64,000 bases of DNA from NCBI GenBank assembly GCA_963771545.1, contig CAVYTX010000004.1, positions 62,001-126,000 on the forward strand. The letters are read 5' to 3'. How positions within the stretch are numbered: position 1 is the stretch's first letter; each line of letters starts with the position of its first letter. The notes under the pieces were generated by a model, which searched no databases, had not been told where the DNA came from, and saw only the letters and a list, made by a program, of their open reading frames with translations. Position numbers and translations under genes: made by a program. The DNA comes from CAKZLS01 sp963771545 (lineage in GTDB: Bacteria > Pseudomonadota > Alphaproteobacteria > Rhodospirillales > Defluviicoccaceae). Below are positions 27,252 to 35,589 of this stretch, piece by piece.

Positions 27252-27806
27252 GTGAGTGTAACCTTACGCAAACAGATTGTCGCGGCGCTCGCGATTTTCG
27301 GCGCGCTCGTCCTGACCGGAGACGAGAGCGGAGCCGTCGACCCCATGCAACTTCTTCTCGTTCCTCTCGGTAGTCCCGCTCCGGAATTTCACTTGCCGGC
27401 CATTGGGGGACGGACGCGGGGCCTTTCGAGCACCGATCTCGAGGGGGATGTCGCTCTCGTGAATGTGTTCGCCTCCTGGTGCGTGCCGTGCCGCGAGGAG
27501 CACCCGCTGTTGATGGCTCTCGCCGAACAAGATGTCGCTCCAATTTACGGGCTCAATTACAAGGACGACACGGAAAACGCCCGGCGGTGGCTGGAAAGAC
27601 TCGGAAATCCCTATGCGGGCATTGGATCGGATCGCGACGGTCGGATCGCGGAGGAATGGGGTCTTTACGGTCTGCCGCAGACGTTCGTCATCGACGAAAC
27701 GGGCCGAACCGCGTTCGTCCACACCGGCGTCTTGGACCAATCCGTAATCGACGAGACAATCGTGCCTCTCATCTTAAGATTGAAGGCCGAGTCCGCCGCG
27801 CACTGA
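27252..27806 (+). CDS. TlpA/DsbE-family thioredoxin-like protein
   Basis: The 184-residue protein has an N-terminal hydrophobic signal or anchor (residues about 8-22, IVAALAIFGALVLTG) and a thioredoxin fold with VNVFASWCVPCREEHP, the CxxC active site, and GLYGLPQTFVIDE with the cis-proline. It resembles CcmG/DsbE, which reduces disulfides during cytochrome c maturation in the periplasm, but no other ccm gene is near. The GTG start lies one base after the preceding stop, so the two genes are probably co-transcribed. Confidence 0.85.
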   Translation: MSVTLRKQIVAALAIFGALVLTGDESGAVDPMQLLLVPLGSPAPEFHLPAIGGRTRGLSSTDLEGDVALVNVFASWCVPCREEHPLLMALAEQDVAPIYGLNYKDDTENARRWLERLGNPYAGIGSDRDGRIAEEWGLYGLPQTFVIDETGRTAFVHTGVLDQSVIDETIVPLILRLKAESAAH

Positions 27807-27811
27807 GAGTA

Positions 27812-28225
27812 TCAGCGCCGAGTCCTGGCAACAGGCCCCCTGGGACCGGAGTTTTCAAATTCCTGGGCATCCGATGTATCCGCGTCCGAAAACTCGAGCG
27901 GACCCTCGGGTCCCTCCTCTGGACGCGGTGCCCTCCGAGGCGCCGCTTCCAGCCGACGATATAGCCGTTTGTCGAGCAGGGCGGATACCGCCACGGTCAG
28001 AGAACGCTGAGGGGCCCGTTCGTCGATGATTCTGACATGCGGCGGTAAACCGGCTAGATCCAGTTTGTGCGATACCAACCAAATGTTCCGGGTGTCGTCC
28101 AGAACGTCCGTCACTTTCATGAAGCGATCATTGACTTCCACGGCGCCACTTCGTTTCCTGCGAGACTTGCTGTCGTTTGGCGGGTTATTCAAGGGAGACT
28201 CCGAAGCCGGTCCGGCAAATTGCAC
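27812..28225 (-). CDS. Hypothetical protein, uncertain
   Basis: An open frame of 137 codons from a GTG at 28225, or 102 from the ATG at 28120. The part IWLVSHKLDLAGLPPHVRII and SLTVAVSALLDKRLYRRLE looks protein-like, followed by a low-complexity proline/glutamate tail. No family recognised. It ends six bases after the convergent TlpA-type gene. It may be a real gene, but the evidence is codon use only. Confidence 0.4.
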   Translation of the reverse strand: MQFAGPASESPLNNPPNDSKSRRKRSGAVEVNDRFMKVTDVLDDTRNIWLVSHKLDLAGLPPHVRIIDERAPQRSLTVAVSALLDKRLYRRLEAAPRRAPRPEEGPEGPLEFSDADTSDAQEFENSGPRGPVARTRR

Positions 28226-28254
28226 ATTGGAACTTTTTGCGTTCTAAGCACCTA

Positions 28255-28274
28255 ATACCAACGGTCGTTGGTAT
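28255..28274. repeat. Palindrome made of two repeat-end sequences
   Basis: ATACCAACGGTCGTTGGTAT. Its left half equals the first bases of the 280-bp element starting at 28330 and its right half equals the end of that element inverted. It may be a minimal, fully deleted copy. Confidence 0.5.
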
Positions 28275-28285
28275 AACGGACCGAC

Positions 28286-28312
28286 TCTAACACATGGTTG
28301 CCATATGTTAGA
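28286..28312. repeat. Hairpin-forming inverted repeat
   Basis: TCTAACACATGG and CCATATGTTAGA pair around a TTG loop with a single mismatch. It sits between the palindrome and the full repeat element, in a stretch with no gene. Confidence 0.55.
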
Positions 28313-28329
28313 CTCGAACTACGTAAGTT

Positions 28330-28609
28330 ATACCAACGGTCGTTAATAATGACCCATTGTGACGGCCTGTCGAGGTTTCCGGAAAGGAGCGTGGTGCGCG
28401 GTGATGCGGGAGCATCATAAGCGCCGCGCGACGCCGTCCGGAAATCTCGACAGGGCCGCCCGCAGGGTCGTGTTTCGCGCATCCTCGGGGCCGATGTTTG
28501 GAATATGGCGGAACCGCTTGACGATGGGTCCCCATCGCCGGCGCGGCTCCTCCTGCCGAGGATGCGGGAAACACGATCACAATGAGTCATTATTAATGAT
28601 CGTTGGTAT
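28330..28609. mobile_element. 280-bp MITE-like element with 33-bp inverted ends
   Basis: The ends match as inverted repeats at 30 of 33 positions (left ATACCAACGGTCGTTAATAA). Inside are two large hairpins: CCTGTCGAG/CTCGACAGG arms at about 28366-28383 and 28438-28455, and GTGTTTCGCGCATCCTCGG at 28470-28488 against CCGAGGATGCGGGAAACAC at 28556-28574, each with one mismatch. No credible gene is inside. Single ends of the same family lie at 23928 and 25856. Confidence 0.7.
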
Positions 28610-28725
28610 TAGTCCGCAAAGTGCGCCGCTGCCTACTGCTTTGGCTAGCTCTACTCCGTGACAAAAATATGTCTGCCGGTCCCGAGACCAATTCCGATCG
28701 GACCGAAATTGTTTGACGGCGTCGT

Positions 28726-30513
28726 CTATTCCGCCGCCGACGCGGCAATCGGCTCCATCGGTCGCGGGCGGCGTCTCATGACCGCGTCCTTGGCCGATTG
28801 AGTGGCGCTGAAGATCTCCAAAGTCTCCCATTCCTCATCGTTTGATGGTGTTAGCGCCAGATCCATGTAACCTGCTTTGTTCGGGTCGTTTTCGACGCGC
28901 TTACAGATTCGCTTGTACGTCCGCATCATCGAGAGGACCTGGAATGCCTTCACCAGCATTTCCCAGGCATATCGGCCATAAAAAGCAACCGGTTTCTCGA
29001 TCGGCCACCCCGCGCGGCGGTCGCGACGGTACTTCCTGCGGATCACGCCGCTCTGCAGCGGGTGTATGCCCTCGATAACTTGCGAACCGTAGAAAAAGAG
29101 GAACAGGATCTTGAACTTGCTTGGACTGATGCCGCATGCGGCGGCCCGCCGCATGATCGTTTCCACATGTTCGTTCGTGTAGTACGCATGCCACGCTTGT
29201 TCGTAAGTGCGCCGGAATTCCTCTTCGGACATCAGCGGATGAGCGGTTGTCACATGCTCGGTATCGTAGTTGTTCATATCGGGGTCCATCCACACCCCTT
29301 GAGCGTCGAGCACCTTGTGATCTTCGGAACCGGGAAGGGGGGTCAGGCAAAAGAACTCGACCAGATCGACGGGGAGTTCGCGCTTCATGATTTCGACGTC
29401 GCGCATGACGCGTTCATGCGTGTCATTGGGAAATCCGATAATGTATCCGCACCAGGTAATGGCGCCGATGCCTTTCCACGCCTGCAGCATGGTGCGATAC
29501 TCGGTAATCCGGTTTTGCTTCTTCTTGGCTGCGGTCAAGTTATCCGGATTGATGTTTTCCAGACCGATGAAAACGCGGTTGACCCCGGCGCGTCCGGCCT
29601 TTTCGATGAAATCCGGGATCAAATGGCATAGCGTATCCACTTGGATAATAAACCGGAACTTGATTCCTTCCTCATCGCGCAGCTTGATAATGCGATCGAA
29701 AATCGCCTCCCAATTTCGATTACGGGCGAAGTTGTCATCGCTGATGAAGAATTTTTTGATGCCCCTGACATGGTGCTCGCGCAGGATGGCCTCGATATCG
29801 TCGGCCGTCCGGTAGCGGGACTTGCGGCCCTGGACATTGATGATGGTGCAGAAGCTGCACTGAAACGGACATCCGCGGCCCGAATCAAAGCTCGCCCGCG
29901 CGGTCATGACGCGTTCCAGCAGACTTCCGGGAGTAATGGGAAGTTCAGCGCCCTCGAGACCCGGCAAGTCGGCCATGAAATTGTATAACGGCTTCAGCTC
30001 GCCTCGATCGGCATCCTGGAGAACGCCTTCCAATCGACCTTCCGCCTCGCCCGCGAAGATCGAGATTCCCAAATCCATCGCCTCCCGGATCTCGGGCGGC
30101 ACTTCGGGCAACATGGAGAGACAACCGCTGACGTGAAAGCCCCCGATGCATACCGGAATACCGGCCGCCAGCAAGGGCCGGGCGATGTCCACGGCGCGCG
30201 GGAATTGGTTTGACTGCACCCCGACCAGGGCGACGAGAGCTTTTCCCCCGCTTTCCTCGATCTCACGGATGATCTTTTTGGGCTCTATGCGTGTATTGAC
30301 CTCGTCCGCCGCCGTGACGAGGATATCCACGTCATCACCCAGCACACGCCTTTCAATGCACTCGAGAGCGATGCCATTCAGACATGCCATGGTGTTCGAG
30401 GGAATATCCGAACGCCACCACTGGATGACGTAACCGTCATCGTCGTAATGAGATGGCTTGATCAGACACAGTCGGAAAGTACGGCGTCGCTCGACGCTTA
30501 AGTCTGTTTGCAT
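28726..30513 (-). CDS. B12-binding-domain radical SAM protein
   Basis: The 595-residue protein has an N-terminal cobalamin-binding-like Rossmann domain (ALVALVGVQSNQFPRAVDIA to IPVCIGGFHVSGC), then FDSGRGCPFQCSFCTIINVQG with the CxxxCxxC motif that holds the 4Fe-4S cluster near residue 215, and the barrel elements FISDDNFARN, VFIGLENINPD and GYIIGFPNDT. Such enzymes perform methylation or rearrangement on unactivated carbon or phosphorus centres. The C-terminal 200 residues are basic and helical, without a known domain. It stands alone, so the substrate is unknown; relation to hopanoid-modifying enzymes is possible but not shown. Confidence 0.85.
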   Translation of the reverse strand: MQTDLSVERRRTFRLCLIKPSHYDDDGYVIQWWRSDIPSNTMACLNGIALECIERRVLGDDVDILVTAADEVNTRIEPKKIIREIEESGGKALVALVGVQSNQFPRAVDIARPLLAAGIPVCIGGFHVSGCLSMLPEVPPEIREAMDLGISIFAGEAEGRLEGVLQDADRGELKPLYNFMADLPGLEGAELPITPGSLLERVMTARASFDSGRGCPFQCSFCTIINVQGRKSRYRTADDIEAILREHHVRGIKKFFISDDNFARNRNWEAIFDRIIKLRDEEGIKFRFIIQVDTLCHLIPDFIEKAGRAGVNRVFIGLENINPDNLTAAKKKQNRITEYRTMLQAWKGIGAITWCGYIIGFPNDTHERVMRDVEIMKRELPVDLVEFFCLTPLPGSEDHKVLDAQGVWMDPDMNNYDTEHVTTAHPLMSEEEFRRTYEQAWHAYYTNEHVETIMRRAAACGISPSKFKILFLFFYGSQVIEGIHPLQSGVIRRKYRRDRRAGWPIEKPVAFYGRYAWEMLVKAFQVLSMMRTYKRICKRVENDPNKAGYMDLALTPSNDEEWETLEIFSATQSAKDAVMRRRPRPMEPIAASAAE

Positions 30514-30862
30514 GTCCTGGCTTACGCCCTTGTCCGGTGTGGCCGTCCCTCGACGCCCGGGGTCGCGACCGGTGCGAAATCAATTTGGAAACACGTCGAG
30601 GATGATCGACGACGGTGAGTTAGAAATATCCTCATAGCGGAACGGTTGGCGAGTGGCTAGAAAAAAACCGCTGTGTCAGCGTATAACCACAGTGCCAATA
30701 GGACTTTTATAGTAAAAAAATGCTACAAAATATGTCACGGTGATTGTTTCGCACTTATAGCATTGGCCCCTCGTACCCTCGTATCCCGCGCCGTTATTTT
30801 CGGAAATTTGAGGTTTTCCCGTGTTTCGAACTTTGTTTTGATTTCTCCTGATGCGGCCGCGG
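30514..30862. other. Gene-free interval upstream of the radical SAM gene
   Basis: No gene is supported. The part from about 30655 to 30850 is AT-rich, with runs of A and TATAAA on the minus strand near 30700, and probably holds the promoter of the radical SAM gene and the end of the hisE-hinT transcript. I found no clear -35/-10 pair or intrinsic terminator. Confidence 0.4.
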
Positions 30863-31225
30863 CTAGCTCCTCTTTAGCATGCCCCCAAGTGGCCGGCCGG
30901 CGAAGATATGCACATGGAAGTGCATGACCTCCTGATGGGCGTCGACACCGTTGTTGGCGAGGATCCGGTATCCGCTGTCCACCACCCCCGCTCGCCGCGC
31001 CACTTCGCCGACCGCCCGGAAGAATCCGCCGACGAATTCCGCCGACGCGTTGACGGTCATGTCGTCAAGCGACACATACGGGCCTTTAGGAATGACCAGC
31101 AGATGCACCGGCGCGAGTGGCCGGATATCGGGAAAGGCCAGGGCATAATCGTCCTCGTAGGCTTTCTCGCACGAAATTTCACCACGCAGAATCCTGGCGA
31201 AAATGTTGCTGTCATCATAGGCCAT
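30863..31225 (-). CDS. hinT: HIT family purine nucleoside phosphoramidase HinT
   Basis: The 120-residue protein begins MAYDDSNIFARILRGEI and has HFHVHIFAGRPLGGML, the HxHxHxx motif whose central histidine attacks the phosphoramidate. HinT cleaves AMP-lysine and AMP-NH2 type compounds. It follows hisE by 14 bp, a common alphaproteobacterial link at the end of the his cluster. Confidence 0.93.
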   Translation of the reverse strand: MAYDDSNIFARILRGEISCEKAYEDDYALAFPDIRPLAPVHLLVIPKGPYVSLDDMTVNASAEFVGGFFRAVGEVARRAGVVDSGYRILANNGVDAHQEVMHFHVHIFAGRPLGGMLKRS

Positions 31226-31239
31226 CGTGTTTGTCCCGA

Positions 31240-31599
31240 TTATCCCTGTTTCTTGCTATCACTCGATCGCGCCGCCTTCTCGGCGAGCCCGGAAATACCC
31301 TGCCGCCGGGCCAGTTCCGCCCAGACGTCGTTTGGCTTCACGCCCGCGTCGGCCCAAAGAACCAGCAGATGATAGAGCAGGTCGGCGCTCTCCTCCGCGA
31401 GCTGTTCCTTTCCCTCGCTCAACGCCGCGATGATCACCTCCAGCGCCTCCTCGCCGGTCTTTCGGGCGATCCTGGCGCGGCCATCGGCGAACAGGCGCGC
31501 CGTGTACGAGCCGCCCGGATCATCGCCGCGGCGACTGTCAATGGCCGCGAACAGACGTTCGAGAACGCGGCCGTCGAGGGCGTCCCGGGTCATCGACAC
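31240..31599 (-). CDS. hisE: Phosphoribosyl-ATP pyrophosphatase
   Basis: The 119-residue MazG-like protein has KTGEEALEVIIAALSEGKEQL with the metal-binding glutamates and ESADLLYHLLVLWADAGV. It carries out the second step of histidine synthesis, making PR-AMP. The GTG at 31599 directly follows the hisF stop with GAGAGG five bases upstream; the ATG at 31593 is an alternative. Confidence 0.93.
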   Translation of the reverse strand: MSMTRDALDGRVLERLFAAIDSRRGDDPGGSYTARLFADGRARIARKTGEEALEVIIAALSEGKEQLAEESADLLYHLLVLWADAGVKPNDVWAELARRQGISGLAEKAARSSDSKKQG

Positions 31600-32371
31600 T
31601 CACGCCTCTCGGTCAAGACGAACGGGTATGCCCGCGTCCTTCATGTGGGCCTTGGCCTCGGCGATGGTATAGGTCCCGAAATGAAAGATGGACGCCGCGA
31701 GCACCGCGCTGGCATGGCCGTCGACAATTCCCTTCACCAGATGGTCCAGCGTGCCCACGCCGCCGGACGCGATCACCGGCACGGTTACGGCGTCGGCGAT
31801 GGTCCGGGTCAGCGGGATGTTGAAGCCTTTCTTGGTTCCGTCCCGGTCCATGGACGTCAGCAAGATCTCGCCCGAGCCATAGTCGACCATGCGTTTCGAC
31901 CATTCGACGGCGTCGATGCCCGTGGCCGTCCGGCCACCATGGGTGAAGATCTCGAACCGGTCCGGGCCGACGCTCTTGGCATCGACCGATACGACGATAC
32001 ATTGGCTTCCGAACTTTTCGGCCGCGTCGCGAACGAATTCAGGATTATGGACGGCCGCGGTATTGATGGAGACCTTGTCGGCGCCCGCCAACAGCAGTCG
32101 CCGGATATCTTCGAGCGCTCGCACCCCTCCGCCGACGGTCAGCGGCATGAAGCACTGTTCGGCCGTGCGCGCGACCACGTCGTAAATGGTCTCTCTGTGC
32201 TCGTGACTGGCGGTGATATCGAGAAAGCAAAGCTCGTCGGCGCCGGCTTGATCGTAGACCCGCGCCTGCTCCACCGGATCGCCGGCGTCGACCAAATCGA
32301 CAAAGTTCACCCCCTTGACCACACGGCCGCCCTCGACATCGAGACAGGGAATGATTCTCCGCCTTCAGCAT
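31600..32371 (-). CDS. hisF: Imidazole glycerol phosphate synthase HisF, with a +1 frameshift near the start
   Basis: HisF is the cyclase subunit that pairs with the HisH glutaminase. The main frame begins at VVKGVNFVDLVDAGDP and runs through MPLTVGGGVRALEDI and VIASGGVGTLDHL. The expected start MLKARIIPCLDVEGGRV, with the catalytic aspartate equivalent to Asp11, is present from ATG 32371, but in another frame after the fourth codon: one extra G near 32359-32360 separates the two. Removing it gives 256 residues, the normal length. Without correction only a product starting at GTG 32322, without the catalytic aspartate, would be made. A sequencing error is likely. Confidence 0.88.
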
Positions 32372-32384
32372 CGCATCGCCCCCT

Positions 32385-33119
32385 TCAACCGGCGCCGCCG
32401 GCCAGCAGTGCCACCGCGGCCGCCGGATCGATCCGCCCGTCGTACAGGGCTCGGCCGCTGATCGCGCCCTCGATAACACCCTCGCCGGCCGCCTTCAGCG
32501 CCGCCAGGTCATTCATGGACGAGACGCCGCCCGAAGCGATCACGGGCGTGGAAACGGCGCGCGCCAGCGCCAGGGTCGCCTCGATGTTCGGCCCCCGCAT
32601 GGCGCCGTCGCGCGCGACATCGGTGTGGATGAGCACGGCGGCGCCGGCGCCCTCCAGCCGTTTGGCCAGATCCAGCGCCGTGATATCGGAAACCCGGGAC
32701 CAGCCCTCGACGGCCACCCTTCCGTGACGGGCGTCGATGCCGACCGCGACCCGCCCGGGGAAGGCGCGGCAGGCCTGGCGGACGAGAGCCGGGTCTCGCA
32801 CGGCCGCGGTGCCGAGGATCACCCGGCTCACGCCCCGGTTCAACCATCCCTCCACGGTTTTCATGTCGCGGATGCCGCCTCCGAGCTGCACCTTCATGTC
32901 GACGGCGTCGAGAATGGACCCTATGGCATCGGCGTTGACCGGCTGGCCCTCGAACGCGCCATTGAGATCCACCACATGTAGCCACGCGCATCCGGCGGCG
33001 GCGAAGGTCCGGGCTTGGCCGGCGGGATCGTCGCTGAACACCGTCGCGGTATCCATGTCGCCGCGCAGCAGGCGCACACACTGGCCGTTTTTCAAATCGA
33101 TCGCGGGATAAAAGATCAT
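32385..33119 (-). CDS. hisA: Phosphoribosylformimino-5-aminoimidazole carboxamide ribotide isomerase
   Basis: The 244-residue barrel protein starts MIFYPAIDLKNGQCVRLLRG, with the catalytic aspartate in PAIDLK. It also has KVQLGGGIRDM and VIASGGVSSMNDL, the two phosphate-binding loops. It opens the ribose ring of ProFAR before HisHF acts. Its start overlaps the hisH stop and hisF follows after 13 bp. The frame stays open well upstream, but that part is antisense-like and out of register with hisH. Confidence 0.95.
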   Translation of the reverse strand: MIFYPAIDLKNGQCVRLLRGDMDTATVFSDDPAGQARTFAAAGCAWLHVVDLNGAFEGQPVNADAIGSILDAVDMKVQLGGGIRDMKTVEGWLNRGVSRVILGTAAVRDPALVRQACRAFPGRVAVGIDARHGRVAVEGWSRVSDITALDLAKRLEGAGAAVLIHTDVARDGAMRGPNIEATLALARAVSTPVIASGGVSSMNDLAALKAAGEGVIEGAISGRALYDGRIDPAAAVALLAGGAG

Positions 33120-33760
33120 GGCCGCCACTTCAGGAAGTTCGCGATCAGCCGCAACCCCACCGCCTGGCTTTTTTCGGGGTGGAATTGGGTGCCGAGCAGG
33201 TTGTCCCGGCCGACGACCGCGGTGACGGACCCTCCGTAATCGACGGTTGCGAGCGTGTTTTCCGGGTTCGAGCACGCGAAACCATAGCTGTGCACGAAAT
33301 AGGCATGGGCGTCGGGTTCGATGCCTTGGAAAAAGGGGTGACCGGGATCGGAAATCCGCAATCCGTTCCAACCCATGTGGGGGATCTTGAGATGCGCGGC
33401 GCCGGGTTGCAGGAGGACGACATCTCCCGGGATCCAGTCCAGACCCCGGTGCGCGCCGTGCTCGCGGCCGGTGGTGGCCATGAGTTGCATGCCGACACAA
33501 ATGCCAAGAAACGGCCGCCCTTTTTCGATGATGGTTCGCTCGAGGGCTTCGACCATGCCGGGCAGGGCGTCGAGACCACGCCGGCAGTCCCCGAAAGCGC
33601 CGACGCCGGGCAGCACCACATGGCTTGCGTCGCCAAGATCCCGCGCGTCTCCCGTTACCGTGACGGTCAGCGCGAGGTTTTGGTCCGCGATCGAGCGCTC
33701 GAAGGCCTTGGCGGCCGAGCGAAGGTTGCCCGAGCCATAATCGACGATGACCACGCGCAT
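33116..33760 (-). CDS. hisH: Imidazole glycerol phosphate synthase glutaminase subunit HisH
   Basis: The 214-residue protein begins MRVVIVDYGSGNLRSAAKA and has PFLGICVGMQLM with the nucleophile cysteine of class I glutamine amidotransferases, and GTQFHPEKSQ with the catalytic histidine and glutamate. It supplies ammonia to HisF. It overlaps hisA by four bases, and its first base is the last of the DUF2628 stop. Confidence 0.95.
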   Translation of the reverse strand: MRVVIVDYGSGNLRSAAKAFERSIADQNLALTVTVTGDARDLGDASHVVLPGVGAFGDCRRGLDALPGMVEALERTIIEKGRPFLGICVGMQLMATTGREHGAHRGLDWIPGDVVLLQPGAAHLKIPHMGWNGLRISDPGHPFFQGIEPDAHAYFVHSYGFACSNPENTLATVDYGGSVTAVVGRDNLLGTQFHPEKSQAVGLRLIANFLKWRP

Positions 33761-34149
33761 CAGCGAAGCTCCAAGGCCTGCTCGGGATGAAGATCGAAGA
33801 AGCGGCGCTCGGCGGCTTCCACATCGCTCGCCGCCACGACGCTGATCTCGCGGAAGCCGCGGCGCTTCAACGTCCAGCGCTTGAGGTCGTTGGCCACAAG
33901 CCCAACCATGACCGCCAAACCAACGGAGATCGCGGTTTCGAGTGCGGGATCGGCGTCCGCGAGGGTCAGCGCCGCGCCGACGACGGCGTTCACCGCGAAT
34001 AGCCCGAGCGCCACCCACCACAGCCGGCACCACAGCGCCCAGAATACCGAGAAGAAGAACGCCGGCCAGCAGAACCCTTCCTTGACCAATACTATGTCAC
34101 GATCGGGATCAAGACTCTGCCGGCGCATGTGAACGGTGTAAACACGCAT
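33760..34149 (-). CDS. DUF2628 family membrane protein inside the his operon
   Basis: The 129-residue protein has EGFCWPAFFFSVFWALWCRLWW, the aromatic signature of DUF2628, followed by two more hydrophobic stretches, and ends with a soluble EAAERRFFDLHPEQ. Its function is unknown. It sits between hisB and hisH and overlaps hisH by one base, so it is translated with the histidine genes; I recall the same placement in other alphaproteobacteria. Confidence 0.82.
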   Translation of the reverse strand: MRVYTVHMRRQSLDPDRDIVLVKEGFCWPAFFFSVFWALWCRLWWVALGLFAVNAVVGAALTLADADPALETAISVGLAVMVGLVANDLKRWTLKRRGFREISVVAASDVEAAERRFFDLHPEQALELR

Positions 34150-34210
34150 GACGTCTCATCTCAACTTCCAGGGGCGCGGATGGTTTCCTCCCCAAGCGAA
34201 ACCAGCGGTG

Positions 34211-34810
34211 CTATAGGGACCCTCCAAGAACGCCCTTTGTGGACGGCACCTCCTCGGCCTTGCGCGGGTCGACCTCGATCGCTTCGCGGAGCGCCCGGGC
34301 CAAACCCTTGTAGCAGGATTCGCAGATGTGATGACTGTTTTCGCCGTACAGGGTTTCAACGTGCAAGGTAATGCCGGCGTTCTGGGCGAAGGCCTGAAAC
34401 CACTCCTTAATCAGCTCGGTATCGAGTCCACCCAGCCGAGGTTGCCCGAAACGAACCTTCCATATCAGATAGGGCCGATTGGAGGCGTCCACGACCACGC
34501 GCGACAGGGTTTCGTCCATGGCCGACAGCGCGGATCCGAATCGCCGGATGCCGCGCCGGTCGGCCAAGGCCTCCGAAACGGCCTGGCCGATGGTGATGCC
34601 CGTATCCTCGGTGGTGTGATGGGGATCGATGTGCAGATCGCCCTCGGCCACGACCGTCAGATCGATCAAGCTGTGCCGGGACAATTGCTCCAACATGTGA
34701 TCGAGAAAGCCGACGCCCGTGGATATGTCGTATTGCCCGGCGCCATCCAGGTTGACCGAGGCCGTGACCGCGGTTTCAGAGGTTTTGCGCTCCACCGTCG
34801 CTGCGCGCAT
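34211..34810 (-). CDS. hisB: Imidazoleglycerol-phosphate dehydratase
   Basis: The 199-residue protein has GVGFLDHMLEQLSRHS and DLHIDPHHTTEDTGI, followed by GENSHHICESCYKGLARAL; the repeated histidines bind the manganese pair. It is the single-domain dehydratase, without the phosphatase domain fused in E. coli. First gene of the minus-strand his cluster, divergent from hslV. Confidence 0.95.
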   Translation of the reverse strand: MRAATVERKTSETAVTASVNLDGAGQYDISTGVGFLDHMLEQLSRHSLIDLTVVAEGDLHIDPHHTTEDTGITIGQAVSEALADRRGIRRFGSALSAMDETLSRVVVDASNRPYLIWKVRFGQPRLGGLDTELIKEWFQAFAQNAGITLHVETLYGENSHHICESCYKGLARALREAIEVDPRKAEEVPSTKGVLGGSL

Positions 34811-34945
34811 TTTCGTGCCCCTTCAAAAGTTTCGCACGCTTTTAACAAGATCCCGGCTAAATCGCCATCCGCTTGTGATCGTCCGATCGAGCGATGAATG
34901 GCGTCCACAAACGGGGCCCTCAGTCGCGATCATTCCGGTGGCGCC

Positions 34946-34972
34946 CTTGACCGAGCCAATCAACCGGCATAA
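34946..34972 (+). promoter_or_regulatory. RpoH-type heat-shock promoter upstream of hslV
   Basis: CTTGACC at 34946-34952 and CGGCATAA at 34965-34972 with a 12-bp spacer resemble the heat-shock sigma factor consensus (CTTGAAA and CCCCATNT). It lies about 70 bp before the hslV start and fits the known heat control of hslVU. Confidence 0.45.
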
Positions 34973-35040
34973 ATCCTGGCCAAGAAACAGTCATCGCGGG
35001 CGCCGATGCGCCTGTTTATCCCTCCAGAATGCTGGGAACC

Positions 35041-35589
35041 ATGGCGGAAGACAACGGGCAGAACTGGCACGGCACCACGATCCTTGCCGTGCGCAAGAAT
35101 GGCCGGGTCGTCGTTGCCGGCGATGGCCAGGTCAGCCTGGGAAGCACCATCATCAAATCCAACGCGACCAAGGTGCGGCGCTTGGGCGATGGTTCGGTCA
35201 TTGCCGGTTTCGCGGGCGCGACGGCGGACGCATTTACCTTGTTCGAGCGCCTCGAGGGCAAACTCGAGCAGTATCCGACCCAACTGGTCAGAGCGTGCGT
35301 GGAACTGGCCAAGGACTGGCGGACGGACCGCTATCTGAGACGCCTCGAGGCGATGATGGCGGTGGCCGACAAATCAGTGTCGTTGGTCTTGACCGGAACG
35401 GGCGACGTTCTCGAACCCGAGGAAGGACTGATCGGGATCGGCTCCGGCGGTAACTTCGCGCTGGCGGCCGCGCGCGCGCTCATCGATCGCGACGATATGG
35501 ATGCCGAAGCCATCGCCCGTCGCGCGATGGCGGTCGCCGCGGACATCTGCGTGTATACCAACAGCAAGATCGTAATCGAGACCCTATGA
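35041..35589 (+). CDS. hslV: ATP-dependent protease subunit HslV
   Basis: The 182-residue protein from ATG 35041 has WHGTTILAVRKNG; cleavage before the first threonine (Thr12) exposes the catalytic N-terminus. VVVAGDGQVSLG, IAGFAGATADA and GTGDVLEPEEGLIGIGSGG are typical. HslV forms the proteolytic chamber capped by HslU. An in-frame ATG at 35029 is possible, but GGGAA precedes the chosen one. The stop overlaps the hslU start by four bases. Confidence 0.95.
   Translation: MAEDNGQNWHGTTILAVRKNGRVVVAGDGQVSLGSTIIKSNATKVRRLGDGSVIAGFAGATADAFTLFERLEGKLEQYPTQLVRACVELAKDWRTDRYLRRLEAMMAVADKSVSLVLTGTGDVLEPEEGLIGIGSGGNFALAAARALIDRDDMDAEAIARRAMAVAADICVYTNSKIVIETL

Noticed and set aside
25877..27806. A bacterial ASK1-thioredoxin signalling pair
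   Set aside because: The thioredoxin-like protein has an N-terminal export signal or membrane anchor, so it would act outside the cytoplasm where the TIR-like protein lies. Kept only as a context observation.
31600..32322. Naturally shortened HisF lacking the catalytic aspartate
   Set aside because: The missing start, including the aspartate, is present upstream in another frame, one base out.
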